DNA of 64,000 nt, taken from Bradyrhizobium sp. WD16 (GTDB taxonomy: Bacteria > Pseudomonadota > Alphaproteobacteria > Rhizobiales > Xanthobacteraceae). The notes under the pieces are model-generated. The model ran no database searches and was not told where the DNA came from. It was given only the letters and a program-made list of their open reading frames with translations. Where the stretch lies: positions 1,798,001 to 1,862,000 of the forward strand of contig NZ_CP028908.1 of NCBI RefSeq assembly GCF_024181725.1, written 5' to 3'. The number at the start of each line of letters is the position of its first letter. Position 1 is the stretch's first letter. The position numbers were made by a program, and so were the translations under genes. Below are positions 1 to 11,127 of this stretch, piece after piece.

Positions 1-119
1 TGGTGCTGGTGACCCATGACGCGGCGCTGGCCCGGCGCTGCAACCGCGTGGTGCGCCTGCGCTCGGGGCGGATCGACAGCACTGCCGCCCATCACCCCAC
101 CGAGACGGTGGCTCCATGA
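1..119 (+). CDS. ABC transporter ATP-binding protein, C-terminal end only
   Basis: Only the last 38 codons are present; the gene runs in from the left edge, with its frame set by base 3. The visible residues LVLVTHDAALARRC contain the H-loop histidine that follows the Walker B/D-loop region of an ABC ATPase, then a typical basic end (RLRSGRID). The stop TGA lies 7 bp before the next ATG, so it should be the ATPase partner of the large FtsX-type permease that follows, as in YbbA/YbbP or LolD-like exporters. The assignment is limited by the short visible part. Confidence 0.8.
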   Translation, partial: VLVTHDAALARRCNRVVRLRSGRIDSTAAHHPTETVAP

Positions 120-126
120 GGGTTCC

Positions 127-2721
127 ATGAGTATTGCCCTCGATGGCGCAAAGCCGTCGCGCACCGCGCCGGACAAGCGACTGGGCGGCCTTTCGCTACG
201 CTATGCCATGCGTGAATTGCGTGGCGGGCTTTCGGGCTTCTACGTGTTCATCGCCTGCATCGCGCTCGGCGTGATGGCCATTGCCGGCGTCGGCTCGGTG
301 GCGGCGAGCCTGCATGACGGCCTCTCCCGCGAAGGCCGCACGCTGCTCGGCGGCGACATCGCCTTCGCCCTGATCCAGCGTGAGGCAAACGAAGCCGAGC
401 GCGCCTTTCTCGACGCCCACGGCGCGGTATCGGCGGCGGCGACCCTGCGCGCCATGGTGAAGGGGCCGAGCGGCGAATTCGCCCTGGTGGAAGCCAAGGC
501 GGTGGACGACCGCTATCCGCTGCTCGGCAAGGTCGTCCTCGCGCCCGATCAGCCGATTGCCGCCGCGCTCGCAGCCCATGACGGCGCCTTCGGTGCCGTA
601 GCCGACCCGGTTCTGCTCTCACGGCTCGATCTCAAGGTCGGCGACCGCATCAGCATGGGCGCCACATCGCTCGTCATCAAGGCGGCCCTCGAAACCGAGC
701 CCGACCGGCTCGCGGGCGGCGTCGGCTTCGGCCCGCGACTTCTGATCAGCCAGGACGCGCTGCGGGCAACGGGACTGCTTCAGCCCGGCAGCCTGGTGCG
801 CTGGACCTATCGGCTGCGGCTGCCGGACGCGCAGAGCGACGACCGCGCCGAAGCGGCAGTGATCGACGCGGCCCGGGCACAACTGCCCGAAGCCGGCTGG
901 GAGATCCGCAGCCGGAGCAACGCCTCGCCGCAACTGGAGCGCAGCATCACGCGCTTCACCCAATTCCTCACTCTGGTCGGTCTCGCCGCGCTGCTGGTCG
1001 GCGGCGTCGGCGTCGCCAATGCGGTGAAGAGCCATATCGACGGCCGGCGCGAGGCCGTGGCGACGCTCAAGAGCCTGGGCGCCACCGGACGCGAGGTCTT
1101 CACCATCTACCTTGTCCAGGTGCTGCTGCTCGCCGCCGTCGGCGCGGCCATCGGGCTGCTGCTTGGCGCGGCGCTCCCATTCGTTCTGGTCGCGCTGTTC
1201 GGATCGCTTCTGCCGCTGCCCGTCGTGCCGGCGCTGCACCCCACGGCGCTGCTGCTGGCGCTGCTCTACGGCCTGCTGACGGCATTGGCTTTTGGCCTGT
1301 GGCCACTCGGACGCGTGCACGACATCCCGGTGGCGAGCCTGTTCCGGGATGCGATCGATGCCGACCGAGCGGGCTACTGGCCGCGGCGCCGTTATCTTGT
1401 GCTGACCGCGGCCGTCGTCGCCCTGCTCGTCGCGGTGGTGATCGGGCTCGCTTATGACCGGCTGATCGCGGCGATCTTCGTCGCCGCCGCCGTCGTCGTT
1501 TTCGCCCTGCTGCGCATCGTCGCCGCCGCGGTAATGGCGCTGGCGCGCGCCCTGCCGCGACCGCGCGGCACCATGCTGCGGCTCGCCGTCGGCAACATCT
1601 ACCGTCCCGGGGCGCTGACCCCGACGGTGGTGCTGTCGCTGGGTCTCGGGCTGTCGGTGCTGGTCACCATTACCCAGATCGACGGCAACCTGCGCCGCCA
1701 GTTCCTGGCGGCGCTGCCGGACAAGGCGCCATCGTTCTTCTTCCTCGACATCCCGGCAAAGGAGGCCGACCGCTTCGCCGCCTTCGTCCAGGCCGCGGTG
1801 CCCGACGGGCACGTGGAGCGGGTGCCGATGCTGCGTGGCCGGATCACGGCGGCGCACGGCGTCCGCGCCGAGGACATCAAGCCGTCGAGCAGCGCCGAAT
1901 GGGCCCTGCAGGGCGACCGAGGCATTACCTATGCGTATGACGTGCCGAAAGGGTCGACGGTGGTGGAAGGACAATGGTGGAGCCGCGACGATGACGGGCC
2001 GCCGCTGGTCTCCATGGAGAAGAAGGTGGCCGACGGCCTCGGGCTGAAGCTCGGCGACACCGTCACGGTCAACGTGCTCGGCCGCGACATCACCGCCACC
2101 GTCGCCAACCTGCGCAGCGTCGATTGGCAGAGTCTCGGCATCAACTTCGTGCTGGTCTTCACGCCGAAGACTTTCGCCGGCGCGCCCCACACCCATCTCG
2201 CAACGCTGACCGAGGAGCACCCGAACGCCGCAACCGACGCCGCGGTGGTACGCGCCGTCGCCACCCGTTTTCCCATGGTCACCAGCATCCGGGTGCGCGA
2301 AGCGCTCAAGACCGTCGGCGCGCTGGTGGAGAACCTCGTGCTGGCAATGCGCGGCGCCAGCGCCATCACTCTGGTCGCGGCCATCCTGGTGCTGGCCGGA
2401 GCGCTGGCGGCCGGCCACCGCCACCGGGTCTACGACGCCGTCATCCTCAAGACGCTCGGGGCGACGCGGCTGCGGCTGATCGGCGGCTATGCCCTCGAAT
2501 ACCTGCTGATCGGTCTTGCCACCGCGGCTTTCGGTATCGCCGCAGGCAGCGTCGCGGCCTGGCTGATCGTCACCCGGCTGATGACACTGGGGTTCGTCTG
2601 GCAGGGCCCCAGCGCCGCCGCCGTGGCGTTTGCCGCGCTCGTGGTCACCGTCGGCCTCGGACTGGTCGGCACCCTGATTGCCCTGAATCAGAAACCGGCG
2701 GCGGTGTTGCGCAACCTGTAA
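127..2721 (+). CDS. FtsX/MacB-type ABC transporter permease (YbbP-like)
   Basis: 864 aa integral membrane permease. The first membrane segment is at about residues 36-58, followed by a periplasmic domain. A group of three to four membrane segments lies around residues 280-400 and another around 425-480. A second periplasmic domain and a final FtsX core (about 730-850) complete the duplicated FtsX plan. This size and duplication match the YbbP family, which pairs with a LolD/YbbA-type ATPase for export or lipoprotein-like substrates. The substrate is unknown. ATG at 127 is chosen because it sits 7 bp after the ATPase stop, while an upstream in-frame start would overlap the ATPase. The two probably form one operon. 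Confidence 0.85.
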   Translation: MSIALDGAKPSRTAPDKRLGGLSLRYAMRELRGGLSGFYVFIACIALGVMAIAGVGSVAASLHDGLSREGRTLLGGDIAFALIQREANEAERAFLDAHGAVSAAATLRAMVKGPSGEFALVEAKAVDDRYPLLGKVVLAPDQPIAAALAAHDGAFGAVADPVLLSRLDLKVGDRISMGATSLVIKAALETEPDRLAGGVGFGPRLLISQDALRATGLLQPGSLVRWTYRLRLPDAQSDDRAEAAVIDAARAQLPEAGWEIRSRSNASPQLERSITRFTQFLTLVGLAALLVGGVGVANAVKSHIDGRREAVATLKSLGATGREVFTIYLVQVLLLAAVGAAIGLLLGAALPFVLVALFGSLLPLPVVPALHPTALLLALLYGLLTALAFGLWPLGRVHDIPVASLFRDAIDADRAGYWPRRRYLVLTAAVVALLVAVVIGLAYDRLIAAIFVAAAVVVFALLRIVAAAVMALARALPRPRGTMLRLAVGNIYRPGALTPTVVLSLGLGLSVLVTITQIDGNLRRQFLAALPDKAPSFFFLDIPAKEADRFAAFVQAAVPDGHVERVPMLRGRITAAHGVRAEDIKPSSSAEWALQGDRGITYAYDVPKGSTVVEGQWWSRDDDGPPLVSMEKKVADGLGLKLGDTVTVNVLGRDITATVANLRSVDWQSLGINFVLVFTPKTFAGAPHTHLATLTEEHPNAATDAAVVRAVATRFPMVTSIRVREALKTVGALVENLVLAMRGASAITLVAAILVLAGALAAGHRHRVYDAVILKTLGATRLRLIGGYALEYLLIGLATAAFGIAAGSVAAWLIVTRLMTLGFVWQGPSAAAVAFAALVVTVGLGLVGTLIALNQKPAAVLRNL

Positions 2722-3047
2722 GGGGAACCGAGGCGTAAGCTTGGTGTAAGCTTTGCGATCTTCGCGCGCAGTTAACGAAGGATGTGCGGAAGGCGGTTTT
2801 GTCGCAGCTTTAGGCTCGCTGCAAGGGAATGCGAACGTTAGAACCGGGACACTAGCGACATTCGGCCGCGCGTGGACGGTTGCGGCGGATGTGGTAGTTT
2901 CCCACATATCAAGTGAGCCAGATGCCATCCTGGCGGCCCGATTTGCACATTGCTTACGCAAATTTAACGCCGCCGACGATGCATAAGGGATAGTTTTCAC
3001 GCCGGCCTTGCCCAAATCAGGTGCCGGACAACAACGAGGTTTCGACC
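2722..3047. other. Intergenic region between permease and BI-1 gene
   Basis: 326 bases with no convincing gene; a 77-codon open frame inside it has no recognisable domain. It holds half of a palindromic repeat (2819-2855, listed separately). It must also carry the promoter of the BI-1 gene, but I cannot place a clear promoter. Confidence 0.5.
2819..2855. repeat. Half copy of palindromic repeat type C
   Basis: The stretch GCAAGGGAATGCGAACGTTA, then GAACCGGGACACTAG, closely matches the right half of the full palindrome at 56719-56794 (GCAAAGGAATACGAACGTTG, then GAAACCGGACACCAG). The left arm is not recognisable upstream, so this looks like a decayed or truncated copy. It ends in the CTAG that bounds the other modules of this family. 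Confidence 0.6.
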
Positions 3048-3839
3048 ATGTCGGACTTGGACCGCAATTACTCCTCGCCGTTCGGCCGGGTCGCCGGGCG
3101 TGTGGACACCGCGGCTGTAGACGCCGGACTGCGCGCCTACATGCTGAAGATCTACAATTACATGACGATCGGCCTGGCGATCACCGGGTTCGCCGCGCTG
3201 GGCGTCTACATGGCCGCCGTCACCACCGACGCCGGCGCCGCCGCCGCACGGATCGGCAACGCCTACCTGACGCCATTCGGCGTGGCGATGTTCGTCAGCC
3301 CGCTGAAGTGGCTCTTCATCCTGGCGCCGCTGGTCATGGTGTTCGTGATCTCCTTCGGCGTGCAGCGGCTGCGGCCCGCGACCGCGCAGATGCTGTTCTG
3401 GGCCTTCTCGGCGCTGATGGGCATTTCGCTGTCGTCGATCTTCCTGGTGTACACGCACAGCTCGATCGTGCGGGTGTTCTTCATCACCGCAGCCTCCTTC
3501 GGCGCGCTGAGCCTGTTCGGCTACACCACCAAGCGTGACATGACCGGCATGGGCTCGTTCCTGCTGATGGGCCTGTTCGGCATCATCATCGCGAGCCTGG
3601 TGAATCTGTTCGTTGCCTCGACGGCGCTGCAGTTCGTGGTCTCGGTCGCGGGCGTGCTGGTGTTCGCCGGCCTGACCGCCTGGGACACCCAGCGCCTGAA
3701 GAATGAGTACATCTACGGTTATGCCCGCGCCGGCGGCGACGCGGCGGAGCGGGCAGCGATCACCGGAGCGCTGTCGCTCTACCTGAACTTCATCAACCTG
3801 TTCACGCTGCTGCTGCAGCTGCTCGGGCAGCGCGACTGA
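3048..3839 (+). CDS. Bax inhibitor-1/YccA family membrane protein
   Basis: 263 aa. After a roughly 45-residue cytoplasmic start there are seven hydrophobic segments typical of the BI-1/TMBIM fold. The late part holds the family pattern FAGLTAWDTQRLK, whose Asp belongs to the proton/calcium-sensing region in characterised homologues. Bacterial members (YbhL, YccA, BsYetJ) are inner-membrane channels or FtsH modulators; the role here is inferred only. ATG 3048 gives the usual N-terminus (MSDLDRNYSSPFG). A strong terminator follows, so it is probably a single-gene unit. Confidence 0.88.
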   Translation: MSDLDRNYSSPFGRVAGRVDTAAVDAGLRAYMLKIYNYMTIGLAITGFAALGVYMAAVTTDAGAAAARIGNAYLTPFGVAMFVSPLKWLFILAPLVMVFVISFGVQRLRPATAQMLFWAFSALMGISLSSIFLVYTHSSIVRVFFITAASFGALSLFGYTTKRDMTGMGSFLLMGLFGIIIASLVNLFVASTALQFVVSVAGVLVFAGLTAWDTQRLKNEYIYGYARAGGDAAERAAITGALSLYLNFINLFTLLLQLLGQRD

Positions 3840-3863
3840 AGCTGACGGCATCGCCGATCGATC

Positions 3864-3892
3864 AAGCCCCGGCTTTCAGCCGGGGCTTTTTC
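3864..3892 (+). terminator. Rho-independent terminator after BI-1 gene
   Basis: A GC-rich stem AGCCCCGGCT / AGCCGGGGCT with a short loop is followed directly by a T-run (TTTT-TCGTT), 25 bp after the BI-1 stop codon. Confidence 0.85.
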
Positions 3893-4016
3893 GTTGAGCG
3901 GCCTTGTTCCCCTCGCCCGCTCACGCGGGGCGCCGCGTCCCGCAGTTGACGCCAGTCGCGGCAAACCGAATTACAAGGTGACATTTGAGGACCGCCCGCT
4001 CTAAACTTGCGGAACC

Positions 4017-4571
4017 ATGATCGAGCCGCCCTTCTCCGTGGACATCCGTCCTACGACCCCTGCCGACCTCCCCGCCATCACCGCCGTTTATGGCGAAGCT
4101 GTCCGCACCGGCACGGCGACCTTCGAGCTCGACCCGCCGGATCTCGCCGAGATGACGGCCCGATTCGATGTCCTGATGCGCGGCGGGTTCCCTTATTTCG
4201 TCGCGGTCTCGAATGGCGCGATTGCCGGCTATGCCTATGCCGGCTCCTATCGGGCTCGGCCGGCCTACCGTTTCACCGTGGAGGATTCGATCTATCTGGC
4301 GCCGTGGGCGCAGCGGCGCGGCATCGGCTCGAAGCTGCTGACTCGCCTGGTCGACGAGGCAACCACCCGCGGCTTTCGCCAGATGATCGCGGTGATCGGA
4401 GACTCCGCCAATGCCGGTTCGATCGGCCTGCACACCCGCGCCGGCTTCGCCATGACCGGCACCTTTTACGCCGCCGGCTTCAAGTTCGGCCGCTGGCTGG
4501 ATTCGGTGCTGATGCAGCGCGAACTCGGCGACGGCGGCAACTCGGTGCCCGAAGAGTTATCCGCTGGCTGA
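4017..4571 (+). CDS. GNAT N-acetyltransferase (MnaT/phosphinothricin acetyltransferase-like)
   Basis: 184 aa single-domain GNAT enzyme. The acetyl-CoA pyrophosphate loop QRRGIG is at about residues 101-106, followed by the helix KLLTRLVDEATTRG. Upstream strands include GYAYAGSYRARPAYRFTVEDS, close to the substrate region of the YncA/MnaT and Pat/Bar group, which acetylate methionine sulfone/sulfoximine and related amino-acid analogues. The conserved downstream pattern is NAGSIGLHTRAGF. Substrate specificity is inference. It is convergent with the DUF2794 gene, with 8 bp between the stops. Confidence 0.85.
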   Translation: MIEPPFSVDIRPTTPADLPAITAVYGEAVRTGTATFELDPPDLAEMTARFDVLMRGGFPYFVAVSNGAIAGYAYAGSYRARPAYRFTVEDSIYLAPWAQRRGIGSKLLTRLVDEATTRGFRQMIAVIGDSANAGSIGLHTRAGFAMTGTFYAAGFKFGRWLDSVLMQRELGDGGNSVPEELSAG

Positions 4572-4579
4572 ATGCAGCC

Positions 4580-4942
4580 TTAAACCACCGACAGCTTGCG
4601 GTCGATCACAAGCAGCACACGGTCGAGATCATGGCCGCGGCGCAGGATGTGCCCGCCGGCGGTGATGACGCTATAGGCGCCCTGCTTGCGCGCCAGCTTG
4701 GGGGCCTTCTCGATACGGTAAATTGGCACTTCCGAAGCCCGCCGGAAAATCGAGAACACCGCACGATCCTTGAGGAAGTCGATGGCGTAGTCGCGCCATT
4801 CGCCCTCGGCCACCATACGGCCATACAGGTTGAGGATGCGGTTGAGCTCGAAGCGGTTGAAGGTGACACGGCTGGCCGGCGGCGACGCGCGCTCCGGCCC
4901 GCGAATCTCTCCGGGCTCAAGATCTCCCGAAATCACCTCCAT
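4580..4942 (-). CDS. DUF2794 family protein
   Basis: 120 aa, no signal peptide or membrane segment. The core reads VTFNRFELNRILNLYGRMV, then EWRDYAIDFLKDRAVFSIFRR and a basic end with RIEKAPKLARKQGAYSV, the pattern of DUF2794, an alphaproteobacterial family with no known function. ATG 4942 is chosen because AGGAGG stands just upstream on this strand (ACAGGAGGCGCCAG before ATG). It is transcribed alone, divergently from the RNA candidate on its other side. Confidence 0.82.
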   Translation of the reverse strand: MEVISGDLEPGEIRGPERASPPASRVTFNRFELNRILNLYGRMVAEGEWRDYAIDFLKDRAVFSIFRRASEVPIYRIEKAPKLARKQGAYSVITAGGHILRRGHDLDRVLLVIDRKLSVV

Positions 4943-5099
4943 CTGGCGCCTCCTGTCATCGGCACGACATGATCGGTCCACGGCCTGTCCGGCGCAAGCC
5001 TGATCGACGCCGGAAATCTTCGGAAACACCACCGCTCATCGCTGCGGCATGTCGATACGAATCGCCTGTCCGATTCACGAACACGTCAGGGAAATCATG

Positions 5100-5280
5100 A
5101 AAGAGCCCAAATTCGGCCAAGCCCGCGCCGCCCTCACTGGGGATAAGAAGCTACTGCGTTGGCCCGGTCCCTTCGGCACCGGATTCCTCAGCCCCCAGCC
5201 CCCCGGGGCAGTCGGGACCGGGCCTGACGCAGGAAGACGTGACGATACTTCAGGCCGACGCAAGTCGGCCTTTACTTTTT
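5100..5280 (+). ncRNA. Candidate structured small RNA or leader RNA (family unknown)
   Basis: A 17-bp hairpin pairs CTGCGT and GGCCCGGTCCC (about 5155-5173) with GGGACCGGGCC and ACGCAG (about 5213-5232); only a T versus CA mismatch interrupts it. The 42-nt apical part contains a further GCCCC/GGGGC pairing. It is followed about 20 nt later by a terminator hairpin (5252-5271) and a T-run. A long stem plus intrinsic terminator with no gene in between fits a trans-acting RNA, or a leader upstream of the muiA-like gene. The 5' end is a guess. I do not recognise SRP RNA, tmRNA, RNase P or a known riboswitch core. Confidence 0.5.
5252..5280 (+). terminator. Intrinsic terminator of the RNA candidate
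   Basis: A perfect 8-bp stem AGGCCGAC / GTCGGCCT closed by a GCAA tetraloop is followed by TTACTTTTTTC. No protein-coding gene ends just before it, so it should end a non-coding transcript or act as an attenuator for the gene starting at 5416. Confidence 0.75.
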
Positions 5281-5415
5281 TCGGTCGTATTTTTCCTTCT
5301 TTGCCCTCGACACCGCGACCAAACGTCCCAATTCGGTTGCGATGCGGAACCTGGGCCCTTCAGCCGCCGCAATGTGGAACCTACTCTCCTGCCCGCTAAC
5401 GCGGCCAGGGAGTAG

Positions 5416-7086
5416 ATGATGAAGCGATCAACGGGTTCCGTAGTGATTCTCGGGTCGGCATTGATGGCCGCATGTCCGGCATTCGCCGGTGACGTCGCGG
5501 CAACGTCCCGCATCGACACCGTCACGGTTTACCCCGACGGCGCGAGCGTCGGCCGCATTGCCCATGTCGATCTGCCGGCAGGGGCCAGCGCCATCGTCCT
5601 CCGCGGCCTCGCCTCCGCCATCGATCCGAACTCGATCCGGGTGGAAGGCGCCGCCCAATCCGCCCTGACCATCGGCGCCGTCGATCTGCGGACCGTACCG
5701 GCCGATCCCGATGCCGCCGCCAATCCGGAGCTGGAGAAGCAGCTGAAGGCCCTTCAGGCCGAGCGCGACGGCATTCAGGTTCGGCTGCAGGCGCTCGAAG
5801 CCAAGAAGGCCTCGATCACCACCTTCGCCCAGGCGAGCCCTGAAAAACTCGGCCCGGGCACGGCGCCGCTTCCCCTCGAGCAGTGGCAGGGCGTCTGGGA
5901 CAAGATCGGTGATGCCCTCGCCGAGGTCGGCAAGGCGCTCGCAGAGCGGACTCACGAGATCGCCGAGATCGATCGCAAAATCGGGGCGCTGGAACAGGCG
6001 CGTGGCCGGGCGCCGCGGCCAGGCGCGCCGCTGCGCGACCTCGTCATCGCGGTGGAGGCGGCGGCCGCCACCACCGGCGACCTGCACATCACCTATCGGG
6101 TGATCGGCGCGAGCTGGCAGCCGCTCTACGACGCCCGTCTCGACACCGGTTCGAAGGACGCCAAGCCCTCGCTGACCTTCGTGCGCCGCGCCCGCATCAC
6201 CCAGCGCACCGGCGAGGACTGGAGCGACGTCGCCCTGTCGGTCTCCACGGTGCGCGCCAGCCGCGGCACCGCCGCGCCTGATCCCCAGCCGCTTCTCGTC
6301 AATCTCTATGAACCGATCGAAGTGCCCCGCCCGGCGCCGCTGGCGCGCGCGCCGGCCGCGGCAATGTCGGAGCGCCAGTACGACGGCGGCGGCCCGCCGC
6401 CCGCGGCCAAGGCCGCCCAGGCGATCGAACAGGTCGCCGAACTCGAGGCCGGCACTTTCCAGGCGAGCTTCAAGGTGCCGGGCAAGGTCAGCGTCGCCCA
6501 GGACGGCACCGCCAAGGCCGTCGCGCTGTCGTCCCGCAGCAGCGAGCCCACTCTCGCAGTCAAGACCGTGCCAGCCGCGGACGAGACCGCCTATATCGAA
6601 GCCGCCTTCGTCAACGACGAGGACGCGCCGCTGCTGCCGGGTGAAGTGACGCTGACGCGCGACGGCACCTATGTCGGCCGCGGCCGGTTGAAGCTGATCG
6701 CGCCTGGCGATCGCGTCGAACTCGGTTTCGGCGCCGACGACAAGGTCAAGGTCAGCCGCGTCACTGTGAAGAAGCGCGAGGCCGACGGCAGCTGGGTCAA
6801 CAACACCCGCACCGACCAGCGCGAATTCAAGACGGTGATCCGCAACCTGCATGCGACGCCGCTGCGTATCACCGTGTTTGATTCCCTGCCGGTGTCGGAA
6901 CACGCATCGATCACGGTGGAGCAATTGCCGGCGACGACGGTGCCCACCGACAAGAGCGTCGCCGACCGGCGGGGGGTGATGGCGTGGACCTACGATTACG
7001 CGCCCGGCGAACAGAAGGAGATTCGTCTTGCCTATCGCCTGAAATGGCCGGCGGACCGCGATCTCGTCTTCAAGGCGCAGCAGTGA
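5416..7086 (+). CDS. Mucoidy inhibitor MuiA family protein (DUF4140/DUF4139)
   Basis: 556 aa. A signal peptide (cleavage after CPAFA, about residue 24) predicts export. The DUF4140 domain (about 30-130, IDTVTVYPDGASVGR) is followed by a charged helical region (residues 100-200) likely to form a coiled coil. The C-terminal DUF4139 beta-rich domain (about 210-555) includes YRVIGASWQPLYDARLD and the end YRLKWPADRD. A proline/alanine-rich stretch lies around residues 300-340. Named after an E. coli gene whose expression suppresses mucoidy; the mechanism is unknown. ATG 5416 has an SD-like GGGAGT upstream. It is the only gene downstream of the RNA candidate. Confidence 0.8.
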   Translation: MMKRSTGSVVILGSALMAACPAFAGDVAATSRIDTVTVYPDGASVGRIAHVDLPAGASAIVLRGLASAIDPNSIRVEGAAQSALTIGAVDLRTVPADPDAAANPELEKQLKALQAERDGIQVRLQALEAKKASITTFAQASPEKLGPGTAPLPLEQWQGVWDKIGDALAEVGKALAERTHEIAEIDRKIGALEQARGRAPRPGAPLRDLVIAVEAAAATTGDLHITYRVIGASWQPLYDARLDTGSKDAKPSLTFVRRARITQRTGEDWSDVALSVSTVRASRGTAAPDPQPLLVNLYEPIEVPRPAPLARAPAAAMSERQYDGGGPPPAAKAAQAIEQVAELEAGTFQASFKVPGKVSVAQDGTAKAVALSSRSSEPTLAVKTVPAADETAYIEAAFVNDEDAPLLPGEVTLTRDGTYVGRGRLKLIAPGDRVELGFGADDKVKVSRVTVKKREADGSWVNNTRTDQREFKTVIRNLHATPLRITVFDSLPVSEHASITVEQLPATTVPTDKSVADRRGVMAWTYDYAPGEQKEIRLAYRLKWPADRDLVFKAQQ

Positions 7087-7137
7087 CGGTCGAGCGCGCG
7101 CAACGAACGAAGGGAGTTCGCGATCTCTGACGCGGGC

Positions 7138-7896
7138 TCAGTGCAGCGTGGTGAAGGCGGCGCCGAGCATCGGCCCCGGATTGTCGCGGCTGCCGTCCTG
7201 AACATAGACCACTGCGGCATCGACGCCGGCGGCCTTGATGTTCTCCAGCGGCACCGACCAGGTGCCGGGCGTGCCCGTCCAGTCGCCGACCTTGAGCCAG
7301 CTGCGCACGACGTTGTGATAGGTCACTTCGCGGCCGCGATTTTCGCCGCGGCCAATCAGGATCGGCACTGCGCGCGCTACCGCACAGACCCAAACCTCGC
7401 CGTGACCGGTCCGGCCATGTCCAGCGGCTACCGAGACGTTGAGCTGACGATCGGACTGGCGGACGGTGACCGGGACCGACATCACTTCGCCGTCGCTGCG
7501 CGTGCGCAATGCGGCGGCCTCAATGCCGGCCAGATCGCTGCCGAGCACATGCATCGCGCCGTTCACCACGACCTGGGGCGTGTAGACCTCGCGGTCGCCC
7601 CGCATGCGCGAATAGGCGCGCTGCCGCGCCGAGAAGCGGGAGTCGGCGAGGGTGTCCTTCCAGCCGAGATAATCCCAGTAATCGATTGGCAGGCTGAGCG
7701 CGATGATCGACGGATCCTTGGCGAGATCGCCAAGGACCTTGTCGGCGGCGGGGCAGGACGAACAGCCCTGGGAGGTGAACAGTTCGACCACAGCGCGCGG
7801 ATCGGCCAACGCCCGGGTGGTCAGCGCCAGCAGCAGACAGGCTGCGGCCGCTGTCACCCAGCGCTGGGGGCGATGCTCCGTCACGCCAACGATCAT
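7138..7896 (-). CDS. DUF1223 thioredoxin-fold secreted protein
   Basis: 252 aa. A hydrophobic signal (VTAAAACLLLALTTRALA) is followed by the start of the mature protein, PRAVVELFTSQGCSSCPAAD, whose CSSC pair is the thioredoxin-like CxxC of DUF1223. The family is periplasmic and of unknown function; a disulfide or metal-related role is only suggested by the fold. ATG 7896 gives the shortest protein with an intact signal peptide. Convergent with the muiA-like gene and about 125 bp downstream of the acnA stop on the same strand. Confidence 0.85.
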   Translation of the reverse strand: MIVGVTEHRPQRWVTAAAACLLLALTTRALADPRAVVELFTSQGCSSCPAADKVLGDLAKDPSIIALSLPIDYWDYLGWKDTLADSRFSARQRAYSRMRGDREVYTPQVVVNGAMHVLGSDLAGIEAAALRTRSDGEVMSVPVTVRQSDRQLNVSVAAGHGRTGHGEVWVCAVARAVPILIGRGENRGREVTYHNVVRSWLKVGDWTGTPGTWSVPLENIKAAGVDAAVVYVQDGSRDNPGPMLGAAFTTLH

Positions 7897-7950
7897 CCGA
7901 ACTGCTGACGCGGCACGCGCCCTCTCCGTGGAAACCTGCCCTGATGCGCG

Positions 7951-7975
7951 AAGGCGGCCTGTCTTAGGCCGCCTT
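7951..7975 (-). terminator. Terminator-like hairpin after acnA
   Basis: A perfect 10-bp stem AAGGCGGCCT / AGGCCGCCTT with a 5-nt loop lies between the acnA stop and the next gene on the same strand. No long T-run follows on either strand, so termination strength is uncertain. Confidence 0.5.
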
Positions 7976-8021
7976 CCGTTCACCTGCCACTCACTTCGCA
8001 GTGAGGCCTGGTCCCGAAGCG

Positions 8022-10739
<2,718 letters not shown>

Positions 10740-10980
10740 GAGGGAAAAATCCTGCGTGGACGGTGAGCCCCGAAGAGGGAGTATTAAAGTACCGCTATGC
10801 AGCGCGCGGCGGCAAGTCTCGCAGAGCACAAACGCAGCACTTCGGCCGCGTTTATAATCGTTTTGAACTGGCCGCCAAGGCCTTCGCGGAACAGCACTAA
10901 GTCTGACCCGGGGCCCGCCGCGGAACGGCATGAAAATGCACGGATCCGGCGGCCAGCAATGCCGGAGAGCGAGCGGCAAC

Positions 10981-11040
10981 GCAATTGCCTACAGGGGGCT
11001 TGCCGCGAAGGGCGTAGGCAATTGCGAGACGCCACACTAG
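10981..11040. repeat. Palindromic repeat type A, copy 1
   Basis: Perfect inverted arms GCAATTGCCTAC (10981-10992) and GTAGGCAATTGC (11014-11025) enclose a 21-nt loop, followed by GAGACGCCACACTAG. The same core and right end occur at 53846-53924 and 56791-56869. The outer left arm (CTAGTGTGGC...) seen in those copies is missing here. Confidence 0.85.
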
Positions 11041-11053
11041 CATCATTATGATT

Positions 11054-11127
11054 CTAGTGCGGTTTTGGATCTGACGCGCGTACAGAGCGCGCGCTCCAAT
11101 GCTGATACGAGCGTCAGATCCACCGCG
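11054..11127. repeat. Palindromic repeat type R, copy 1
   Basis: It begins with CTAGTGCGG exactly 13 bases after the CTAG that ends repeat A. Arms GGATCTGACGC and GCGTCAGATCC pair, with an inner GCGCG-rich hairpin. The right arm with its flank (TGCTGATACGAGCGTCAGAT) recurs in reverse at 51618-51645, and the left end recurs at 56682-56705. Confidence 0.8.

Larger units (their letters stand above)
4943..5415. other. Long intergenic region between DUF2794 and muiA-like genes
   Basis: 473 bases without a convincing protein gene; the 116-codon open frame here has no recognisable domain and runs through the stem-loops. It contains a strongly folded segment ending in a T-run terminator (listed separately). 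After that terminator come about 135 bases that should contain the promoter and leader of the muiA-like gene. Confidence 0.5.

Noticed and set aside
2753-2986. 77-codon open frame upstream of the BI-1 gene
   Set aside because: Covers a repeat half, no SD, no domain.
619-3015. 798-codon open frame antisense to the ABC permease
   Set aside because: High GC at third positions opens long antisense frames; the translation is Arg/Gln/Asp/Gly-rich with no domain, while the sense frame is a clear permease.
5100-5280. 6S RNA or SRP RNA identity for the structured RNA
   Set aside because: No SRP GGAAGCAGCC-type loop and no 6S neighbour gene; the fold alone is not enough to name it.
5049-5399. 116-codon open frame in the muiA upstream gap
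   Set aside because: It runs through a terminator hairpin and T-run, has no SD and no recognisable domain; the structure is better explained as RNA.
10981-11127. CRISPR array
   Set aside because: Only two unlike palindromes with one spacer; no direct-repeat series and no cas genes in the window.
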